A stretch of DNA of 16,582 nucleotides from Prevotella sp. UBA3208 (GTDB lineage Bacteria > Bacteroidota > Bacteroidia > Bacteroidales > Bacteroidaceae), in NCBI GenBank assembly GCA_002363695.1, contig DEWO01000109.1, positions 1 through 16,582 of the forward strand, given 5' to 3'. The translations under genes were made by a program, and so were the position numbers. The notes beneath the pieces were generated by a model. It had not been told where the DNA came from, did not search any database, and saw only the letters and a program-made list of their open reading frames with translations. Shown piece by piece: positions 11,701-16,582 of this stretch. The first letter of the stretch is position 1, and each line of letters opens with the position of its first letter.

Positions 11701-11757
11701 TATGCCGACCGACCTGTCATGAAGAGTGTGACATTTGGTATCAATATCAATCTTTAA
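8734..11757 (+). CDS. SusC/RagA-family TonB-dependent outer-membrane transporter
   Basis: With the start at 8734 the protein is 1007 residues. This ATG begins a clean signal peptide (1-22, cut near ALAQ). The reading frame stays open upstream to an ATG at 8581, but that extension would run through the promoter and operator and bury the signal peptide, so it was rejected. A carboxypeptidase-regulatory-like domain follows (about 23-100; GTTNGTVTNLDGRF), then the TonB-interacting stretch DDVVVVGYGTMRKSDVTGAV (about 102-121), the plug (about 112-228) with ESVDVLKDASATAVYGAQAANG typical of SusC proteins, and a beta-barrel to the C-terminus. It forms the pore for TonB-driven import of oligosaccharides, with SusD as lid. 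The susD start codon lies 12 bp after its stop, so the two are translated together. Xylo-oligosaccharide as cargo is inferred from the surrounding genes. Confidence 0.95.
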   Translation: MRKRLFLLLPMLLLSVVGALAQNVLRGIVISAADEEPVIGASIVEKGTTNGTVTNLDGRFQISVKQNATIVVSYIGYVTKEITPTGNDEIKVVLSEDNNVLDDVVVVGYGTMRKSDVTGAVSRANIQAFEKSPNTNLLQSLQGTVPGLNVGQSSSAGGNPELSIRGANTISGNTSVLVILDGIIYTGSLSSINPADIESVDVLKDASATAVYGAQAANGVLLITSKKGAKGRAKVNFSSSYSFQTPTHKMHTMNRNEMLNFDNECLWQFSKTKESGYTQQDPAFKLADRMPDAWMTDDQGNIIPGDYDWWNDFTRNGYIWENKLNVSGGSDAMSYLISLGNTQQQNYLLNDDYSRNSIRVNLDIQPVKWLKAGIQAFGSFENRDGQETYLPFLIECSPLTRPYDENGNMNHYPAHDARENPYHGSLVDDYDRTNQFFANIYGEVQLPLKGLTYRINFGNNYRIGEHHYSSEFAENSNGQAYKHHSTYYDWTLDNIVNYNNDFGKHTVGATLVYGASRRKYGYTAADAKLFPRMTLGYNSLELASTQNTSSDAWLETLLYQMARVNYSYDTRYMVTATVRRDGFSGFSSNNKSAVFPSVALGWVISNEKWFKVPQLDYLKLRAGWGMSGNQTSRYSSLAKVNSSIGYIFGDGVSGAMRQELASLANNDLKWEKTSGFNFGLDFALFNNRITGNIEYYTTKTKDLLYAVQIPSITGFTSIMSNVGEIQNNGFEITINTRNIQTKDFEWTSMFNLSTNSNKINKLSGLDTNGDGQEDDLTSSSLFIGESLSAIYDYTIDGIWQVGDNIPEGYHPGNYRIVDINNDGKIDENDRSIIGKADPSVRMGLLNSFKYKGFTLSFFLNAVLGGSKSFQGKNSFAELVNDNTLRHNRLTEQVDNFWTPSNTSGIYALYNANPAINPFRYENRSFLRLQDITLSYDLPRQWMQAIRIDGINIYVSGKNLLTFSGWHGWDPEPNITYQDINGQNRMTGSGYADRPVMKSVTFGININL

Positions 11758-11769
11758 TTGCCATTACAC

Positions 11770-13536
11770 ATGAAAAAAATAATTTTATTCACCATTTTGT
11801 CAGCGCTGATGCTGACCGGGTGTAACGAAGACAAGTTCCTGGAGGAGAAAGCCCTCGACTTTAATTCGGCATCCAACTCATACAATACGAAAGCTGACTT
11901 CGACGCTTCAGTCACTGAGCTCTACTATCTGACGCGTGAGGAGTTCTATACGACCTACGACCGTACGACCGACCTTTCGAAGGTCGCTGATATGTGGATT
12001 ACTGCAGACCCCTTGCAGTCGAACGTGACAGCCGATTTCTCTCCATCGGGCGCCCTCGCCAAGTTCTACTGGGATGAGAACTATAAGCTTATCGCCCAGG
12101 CCAACACCATCATCAGCCGCCTGCCTTCTGCTACGGCCCTGACTGACGACCAGAAGAAAGTATTCGAGGCTAAGGGCCGTTTCTTCCGGGCCTTAGGCTA
12201 TCGCACGCTGGTTCTGCTCTATGGCGACGTGCCCCTTCAGACGGAGGAGGTGACTGCACCTAAGACCGACTACACACGCGAGTCGAAGGACAAGGTGTGG
12301 GCACAGGTCATAGAGGATCTGGAGTTTGCCGCAGCCAACCTGCCCGAGATTAACACAGTGAAAGACGGTGAAATCAGCAAGCCTGCTGCCAATATGCTGC
12401 TTTCAGAGGTCTATCTGGCTACAGGTGCCAATGACAAGGCTGCCAATGCCGCCTCGGCTGTCATCAACAATCCTAACCTTGCCCTCATGACCGAGCGTTT
12501 CGGCTCACAGGCCAAGGAGGATGGCGACGTGTTCTACGACCTGTTCCGTCCGAACAACCAGAACCGCACCTCAGGCAATACCGAAGGTGTATGGGTCATC
12601 CAGTTCGAGACTAACGTTGACGGTGGTGGTAACAACACCAGCCACTTCTTCTGGAATCCCGGCAGTTTCTGGGGTGAGCGTTTCTTCGCCCCGCAGGTGG
12701 ATAAGTTCCAGCTCATCGCACCCGACGGCACGAAGGTCCAACTCTTCGACTGGCCTATCGGCGACATGACCGGTGGCCGTGGCATCGGTACCCACTATGC
12801 CGTCGACCACCTGTACAATGGCATCTGGGCCGACGACTTCGACGATATGCGTAATTCTGAGTACAACTGGCCCCGTCGCTTCAAGATTCACCGCCAGAAC
12901 GTGCTGCAGGATCGTCCTGAGCTGGCTGCTGCCATGCCCGACGGCTACTTCGATCTCGAACATACTAAGTTGCCTGAGGGCTGGTCTATGGAGACTGGCT
13001 TCGGCGGCGGCGTGAATGCCACCACGCAGCTCCCCAACCGCTTCATGTGCGGCTACTCCACCAAGATGACCACGCCATTCCACCATCCCGATGCCCAGTA
13101 TCAGAATAAGTCAACCTACCAACTGGCCGGTACGGGTGGCAAGACATACACCGATCAGTATTTCTTCCGTCTGGCCGAGGCTTACCTGCTACGCGCCGAG
13201 GCAAACGTGAAACTGGGTAAGAATGCAGAGGCTGCTGCCGATATCAACGTGCTTCGCCATCGTGCAAAGGCAAAGGAGGTCACTGCCGATCAGATGGATC
13301 TTGATTTCATCCTTGATGAGCGTCTCCGTGAACTTGTATGTGAGGAGAAGCGTCGTCTTACACTGGCCCGTACTGGCAAACTGGCTGAGCGCATCAAGAA
13401 GTACAATCCCTACTTCAGTGCTGCCCACAGTGCCGACGGCAAGGACTACGATGCCCATTTTGACCTGTTCCCCATCCCTCTGTCGGCTATTCAGGCCAAC
13501 AAAGATGGCAAGCTGGAGCAGAATCCTGGCTATTGA
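11770..13536 (+). CDS. SusD/RagB-family outer-membrane glycan-binding lipoprotein
   Basis: The 588-residue protein starts at the ATG at 11770, which directly opens a lipoprotein signal (MKKIILF...LTGC, Cys18). A TTG at 11758, right after the susC stop, would add four residues and is less likely. After the lipid anchor come the RagB/SusD alpha-helical domain with TPR-like helices (KGRFFRALGYRTLVLLYGDVPL at about 135-156; NMLLSEVYLATG) and the typical C-terminal segment (FFRLAEAYLLRAEANVKLG, then DERLRELVCEEKRRLTLARTG, and LFPIPLSAI). It is anchored at the cell surface and captures glycan for the SusC pore. The region between about 270 and 450 is rich in Trp, Phe and Tyr (for example SHFFWNPGSFWGERFF), where the sugar-binding surface may lie. 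It follows susC in the same operon and precedes the GH115 gene by 29 bp. Xylan or xylo-oligosaccharide binding is inferred from context. Confidence 0.95.
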   Translation: MKKIILFTILSALMLTGCNEDKFLEEKALDFNSASNSYNTKADFDASVTELYYLTREEFYTTYDRTTDLSKVADMWITADPLQSNVTADFSPSGALAKFYWDENYKLIAQANTIISRLPSATALTDDQKKVFEAKGRFFRALGYRTLVLLYGDVPLQTEEVTAPKTDYTRESKDKVWAQVIEDLEFAAANLPEINTVKDGEISKPAANMLLSEVYLATGANDKAANAASAVINNPNLALMTERFGSQAKEDGDVFYDLFRPNNQNRTSGNTEGVWVIQFETNVDGGGNNTSHFFWNPGSFWGERFFAPQVDKFQLIAPDGTKVQLFDWPIGDMTGGRGIGTHYAVDHLYNGIWADDFDDMRNSEYNWPRRFKIHRQNVLQDRPELAAAMPDGYFDLEHTKLPEGWSMETGFGGGVNATTQLPNRFMCGYSTKMTTPFHHPDAQYQNKSTYQLAGTGGKTYTDQYFFRLAEAYLLRAEANVKLGKNAEAAADINVLRHRAKAKEVTADQMDLDFILDERLRELVCEEKRRLTLARTGKLAERIKKYNPYFSAAHSADGKDYDAHFDLFPIPLSAIQANKDGKLEQNPGY

Positions 13537-13565
13537 TTGATTCCCACAAGTCAAGTTAGTTAGTA

Positions 13566-16151
13566 ATGAACGTAGATAGTAAGTTATCGAGGATATGGTG
13601 CGTAGCGATTACGCGCCATATTCTTGTTTTGTGCGCCGTGTTCTCCGTGCTGCCAGCATGGAGCGACCCGTCCCGGGTTTCCGGCAGCAGGGCCCAGGCT
13701 CAATCCGTCCCCGGCCAGCTCCGCATCCTCGACCGCCCAGGCGGTTTCCCGCTTTTCACCGGCACTGAGGTCGCCACGATATGTGTCGCCCACGACGAAC
13801 CCATAGTGGTCCATAAGGCAGCCCGGCTACTTTGCAACGACATCTGCCGCGTCACGGGCATCCAGCCCCGGCTCCTCATGCCACAACCCGCTGTGCAAGA
13901 TACACTTTCCCCCTCCCCCGCCATCGTCGTCGGCACCCTGGGCCACAGTCCACTCATCGACGAGGCTGTCGCCTGCCACCGTCTCGATGTCACAGCCATC
14001 AGGGGCGGATGGGAGCAGTTCCTCATCAAAAAGGCTGCCGACCGGCTCTACATCGTGGGTAGCGACCGTCGGGGCACAGCCTATGGGGTGCTGTCACTCT
14101 CCGAGGCCTTAGGGGTCTCGCCCTGGTACTGGTGGGCCGATGTGCCCGTCGTCCGGCGGAAGACGGCCTACGTAGAGGCTGACTTTACCTCTCGCCAGCC
14201 CTCTGTGAAGTACCGTGGTATCTTCATCAATGATGAGGACTGGGGTCTGAAGCCTTGGGCCGCTACCAACTATGAGCGCCAGCTCGGCGACATCGGCCCC
14301 AAGACGTATGCCCGTGTCTGTGAACTCCTGCTCCGCCTGAAGGCCAACATGCTAGCCCCCGCCATGCACCCATGTACCGGCGCTTTCTATGCCCACCCCG
14401 ACAACAAACTCGTGGCCGACTCCTTCGGCATCATCATCACCACTTCACATTGCGAGCCGCTACTGCTGAACAATGCTGCCAAGAGTGAGTGGAACTCCGA
14501 GACAGACGGTGAGTGGAACTATGAAACCAACGGTGAGGCCATCTGCCGCAAGTGGGACAGCCGGCTCTCCGAGGCTGCCCGGTTCGAAAATATCTACACC
14601 GTGGCCATGCGGGGACTACACGACACAGGCCTGCAAGGCAACATCCCAAGGGTCCGGCGCGTGTCGCTCCTCGAAGAAGTCGTCGCCTCACAGCGCCGCC
14701 TTCTAGAAAAGCATACCGGCAGGCCGGCGGCAGACATTCCCCAGATCTTCGTGCCTTACAAGGAGACAATGGACATCTATGAAGACGGTCTCCAGGTGCC
14801 CGACGATGTCACACTCGTCTGGGTGGACGACAACTACGGCTACATGAAACGTGTAGCCTCGCCACAGGAACAGCAACGCAGCGGACACTCCGGGGTCTAT
14901 TATCACCTCTCCTATCTCGGTGCGCCCCACGATTACCTGTGGCTCAACACCACCCCGCCCGCTCTCATGTACGAGGAACTGAAGAAGGCCTACGAAACCG
15001 GGGCAGACCGCTACTGGCTGCTCAACGTGGGCGACATCAAGCCGATGGAACTGGGCATACAGACCTTTATGGACATGGCCTGGGACTTCGAGGCTTTCGA
15101 CCATAATCGTGCCAACACTCACCAGGCCCGTTTCCTGGCCGGCATCTTCGGCGCAAGACTGGAGCCCGACTTCCAACGGATGCTCGACACTTACTATCGT
15201 CTTGCCTGGAGCCGTAAGCCCGAATTCATGGGATACGAATACCAGTGGGACGACCGCCAGCACAGCGGACTGCGCGACACCGAGTTCTCCTTCGCCACCG
15301 GCGAGGCCCAGCAGCGGCTGTCCGACTATCGTGAGATTGCCGAGACGGTGATGCACCTCGCCCCCACGTCAGCGCGCGATGCCTACTTCCAGCTGATGGA
15401 GTACCCCATCTGTGCGGCCTACCAGATGAACCGCAAGTTCCTGATGGCACAGCTCAACCACGAGCTGGCCGCGCAACTCGATGCAGAGGGCGCCAACTGG
15501 GCCGCACGCCAGTCGGCACTGGCCTACGACAGCATCCAGACCCTCAACAACCGCTACAACTGCCAGTGCGACGGCAAGTGGCATGCAATGATGATGCTCC
15601 CCACAGGCTGGTGCTCTCTCTATCAGACAATGCCGCCTGTCACCCTCAATCCCTACGAGGGCGAGGGCGTCCCCGCCATCCTCTCATCCCCCCGCCGCAC
15701 CCTGCTTCCCCACATCCTCGACCTGACAACCCCAACAGAAATGTCCGACGGCATCCGCATCATCCACGGCATCGGACGAGACTGGAAGGTCGTACAGCTG
15801 CTGTCACCCACCGACAATGTGTTCGATGCAGCCTCCCCGCAGAGCCCACATGTCAGCTACACCTTCAGCACAGCCGGCTGCGACAGTGTTTGCGTACTGT
15901 TGTCTGTGGTCCCCACCTGGCCGCTTTTTAAGGGGCGGGGCAACAAACTGGGCATCGCCATCGACGGCGGCAAGCCTCAGCTGGCAGATAATCTCTTCAC
16001 TGAATACTCCCGACACTGGAAAGACCAGGTAATGCGCAACGAGACCACTCTCAGGCTACGCCTTCCGCTTAAGGCTGGAAAGACGAATCATACCATCACA
16101 CTCTTTACCGGCGACCCGGGGGTCATGATACAGCGCATAGCCATCGAGTGA
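13566..16151 (+). CDS. GH115 xylan alpha-1,2-(4-O-methyl)glucuronidase
   Basis: The 861-residue protein has an N-terminal hydrophobic segment (about 17-32), preceded by an unusually long polar stretch for a signal peptide. It then shows the GH115 layout: an N-terminal alpha/beta domain (about 50-205), a TIM-barrel-like catalytic domain (about 210-530) with the conserved blocks YRGIFINDEDWG (217-228), TTSHCEPLL (292-300), WVDDNYGY (419-426) and YHLSYLGAPHDYLWLNT (446-462), a helical region (about 530-690), and a C-terminal beta-domain (about 710-861) ending in NHTITLFTGDPGVMIQRIAIE. Its length is normal for the family. GH115 enzymes remove (methyl)glucuronic acid from internal and terminal xylose units. 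It is probably the third gene of the susC-susD operon, with no promoter in the 29-bp gap. Its codons are visibly richer in G and C than those of susC and susD (for example 41 of 60 bases at 13921-13980), which may reflect lower expression or separate ancestry. Confidence 0.93.
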   Translation: MNVDSKLSRIWCVAITRHILVLCAVFSVLPAWSDPSRVSGSRAQAQSVPGQLRILDRPGGFPLFTGTEVATICVAHDEPIVVHKAARLLCNDICRVTGIQPRLLMPQPAVQDTLSPSPAIVVGTLGHSPLIDEAVACHRLDVTAIRGGWEQFLIKKAADRLYIVGSDRRGTAYGVLSLSEALGVSPWYWWADVPVVRRKTAYVEADFTSRQPSVKYRGIFINDEDWGLKPWAATNYERQLGDIGPKTYARVCELLLRLKANMLAPAMHPCTGAFYAHPDNKLVADSFGIIITTSHCEPLLLNNAAKSEWNSETDGEWNYETNGEAICRKWDSRLSEAARFENIYTVAMRGLHDTGLQGNIPRVRRVSLLEEVVASQRRLLEKHTGRPAADIPQIFVPYKETMDIYEDGLQVPDDVTLVWVDDNYGYMKRVASPQEQQRSGHSGVYYHLSYLGAPHDYLWLNTTPPALMYEELKKAYETGADRYWLLNVGDIKPMELGIQTFMDMAWDFEAFDHNRANTHQARFLAGIFGARLEPDFQRMLDTYYRLAWSRKPEFMGYEYQWDDRQHSGLRDTEFSFATGEAQQRLSDYREIAETVMHLAPTSARDAYFQLMEYPICAAYQMNRKFLMAQLNHELAAQLDAEGANWAARQSALAYDSIQTLNNRYNCQCDGKWHAMMMLPTGWCSLYQTMPPVTLNPYEGEGVPAILSSPRRTLLPHILDLTTPTEMSDGIRIIHGIGRDWKVVQLLSPTDNVFDAASPQSPHVSYTFSTAGCDSVCVLLSVVPTWPLFKGRGNKLGIAIDGGKPQLADNLFTEYSRHWKDQVMRNETTLRLRLPLKAGKTNHTITLFTGDPGVMIQRIAIE

Positions 16152-16153
16152 GG

Positions 16154-16183
16154 ATGTAACATACGGCAAAATATATGTTACAT
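16154..16183. repeat. Perfect inverted repeat between the GH115 and GH10 genes
   Basis: ATGTAACATA (16154-16163) and TATGTTACAT (16174-16183) are perfect 10-bp inverted arms around a 10-bp spacer, starting 2 bp after the GH115 stop. There is no GC-rich stem and no T-tract, so a terminator is unlikely. Each arm is itself nearly palindromic (ATGTWACAT), and together they form the paired boxes of the GH10 promoter. Confidence 0.6.
16155..16182 (+). promoter_or_regulatory. Candidate regulator binding site (paired boxes) upstream of the GH10 gene
   Basis: TGTAACA (16155-16161) and TGTTACA (16176-16182) start 21 bp apart, and the second begins 37 bp before the -7 element at 16213. This is the best-conserved of the three paired sites. 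It gives the GH10 gene its own regulated promoter although it lies downstream of GH115 on the same strand. The regulator is inferred to be the HTCS. Confidence 0.6.
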
Positions 16184-16212
16184 ATAGGCATGCATAACTC
16201 GAAAATTATTCG

Positions 16213-16220
16213 TAACTTTG
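16213..16220 (+). promoter_or_regulatory. -7 promoter element of the GH10 gene
   Basis: TAACTTTG followed by CAGC matches the Bacteroidetes -7 consensus and the extended form seen at the esterase and susC promoters. No -33 element is visible at the right spacing. The start codon at 16264 follows after about 43 bp. Confidence 0.68.
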
Positions 16221-16263
16221 CAGCCGGATAAAATTGTCATTAACATAAAAACCAGACATTAAA

Positions 16264-16582
16264 ATGAAGAAAACCATCTTTACGCTGGCATTACTTGCCA
16301 TCAGCAGTACTTGCACGTGGGCACAGTGGGGACAGCCCGCCGACCCAAATGCCGCATTAGGTATGAAAGATACCTATAAGGACTACTTCACCATTGGAGT
16401 AGCCGTCAACAAGTACAACATCCAGATTCCTGAGCAGGTTGCCCTTATCAAGAAGGAGTTCAACAGCATCACTGCCGAGAACGACATGAAGGTAGGCGAG
16501 ATGCACCCTGCAGAAGGCGTATGGAACTTCGGCGCTGCCGATAGCATCGCTGACTTTTGCCGCCAGAACGGCATCAAGCTCC
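16264..16582 (+). CDS. GH10 endo-1,4-beta-xylanase, N-terminal part (3' partial)
   Basis: The reading frame opens at ATG 16264 and runs off the right edge after 106 codons. A signal peptide (1-21, MKKTIFTLALL...TWAQ) leads into the start of a GH10 TIM barrel: DYFTIGVAVN is the first strand region, and FNSITAENDMKVGEMHPAEGVWNF (about 68-91) is the highly typical GH10 block that lines the substrate cleft, followed by ADSIADFCRQNGIKL. The catalytic acid/base and nucleophile glutamates lie beyond the window, so intactness cannot be judged. GH10 enzymes cut the xylan backbone and tolerate side chains, which suits the neighbouring esterase and GH115 glucuronidase. The gene has its own promoter. The signal peptide lacks a lipobox Cys at its cleavage site, so the protein is probably periplasmic or secreted rather than a surface lipoprotein. 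Confidence 0.93.
   Translation, partial: MKKTIFTLALLAISSTCTWAQWGQPADPNAALGMKDTYKDYFTIGVAVNKYNIQIPEQVALIKKEFNSITAENDMKVGEMHPAEGVWNFGAADSIADFCRQNGIKL

Noticed and set aside
11758..11769. TTG start for SusD right after the susC stop
   Set aside because: The ATG at 11770 begins a typical short lipoprotein signal with the lipobox Cys at residue 18; the four extra residues add nothing.
12571..13086. Minus-strand open frame of 171 codons within susD, and similar long antisense frames at 6094-6780 and 14703-15356
   Set aside because: They lie entirely opposite strongly recognised genes, have no promoter and resemble no known protein; they follow from the codon bias of the real genes.
14485..14520. 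In-frame 24-bp repeat (GTGAGTGGAACT twice) in the GH115 gene
   Set aside because: The peptide EWN..ET/GEWNYETN falls in a region where GH115 proteins usually have two Glu-Trp motifs, so it is probably normal family sequence rather than a recent duplication.
16154..16183. Intrinsic terminator after the GH115 gene
   Set aside because: The stem is AT-rich with a 10-base loop and no T-tract follows. The match to the paired boxes at the other promoters explains it better.

Overview
The window looks like part of a chromosome from a plant-fibre-degrading member of the Bacteroidales, most likely Prevotellaceae (Prevotella, Segatella or Xylanibacter type). The reasons are a SusC/SusD pair, a one-protein hybrid two-component regulator (HTCS), promoters carrying the Bacteroidetes -7 element TAnnTTTG, and starts that lie in A-rich leaders without Shine-Dalgarno sequences. 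The genus is inferred from general character only.

Layout. Bases 1-496 hold the C-terminal end of a secreted-type (alpha/alpha)6-barrel glycosidase, probably GH9-like, on the + strand. It converges on, and overlaps by 8 bp, a minus-strand gene (489-2522) for a membrane-anchored TPR / SpoIIE-type phosphatase protein. A 177-bp divergent promoter region (2523-2699) then opens a xylan utilization locus, all on the + strand: a fused CE6-CBM48-like-CE1 esterase (2700-4643), an HTCS regulator (4672-8550), a TonB-dependent SusC transporter (8734-11757), its SusD lipoprotein (11770-13536), a GH115 alpha-glucuronidase (13566-16151), and the first 106 codons of a GH10 endoxylanase (16264 to the window end).

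How it fits together. The predicted substrate is acetylated, feruloylated glucurono(arabino)xylan. GH10 cuts the backbone, the double esterase removes acetyl and feruloyl groups, GH115 removes (4-O-methyl)glucuronic acid, SusC/SusD import xylo-oligosaccharides, and the HTCS periplasmic propeller senses an oligosaccharide and activates transcription through its AraC-type DNA-binding domain. No xylosidase, arabinofuranosidase or separate surface glycan-binding protein lies inside the window; they may lie beyond the right edge.

The most interesting non-coding signal is a shared promoter architecture. Upstream of the esterase, susC and GH10 genes there are two similar 7-bp boxes (roughly TGYWACA) exactly 21 bp apart, and the downstream box always begins 37-38 bp before a TAnCTTTGCAGC -7 element. 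None of these three promoters has a recognisable -33 element, whereas the unrelated phosphatase promoter between them does. This is a good candidate for the HTCS operator. Two inverted repeats (8571-8606 and 16154-16183) lie in the same leaders. No mobile element, CRISPR array, tRNA or rRNA was seen, and no gap between genes exceeds 183 bp.
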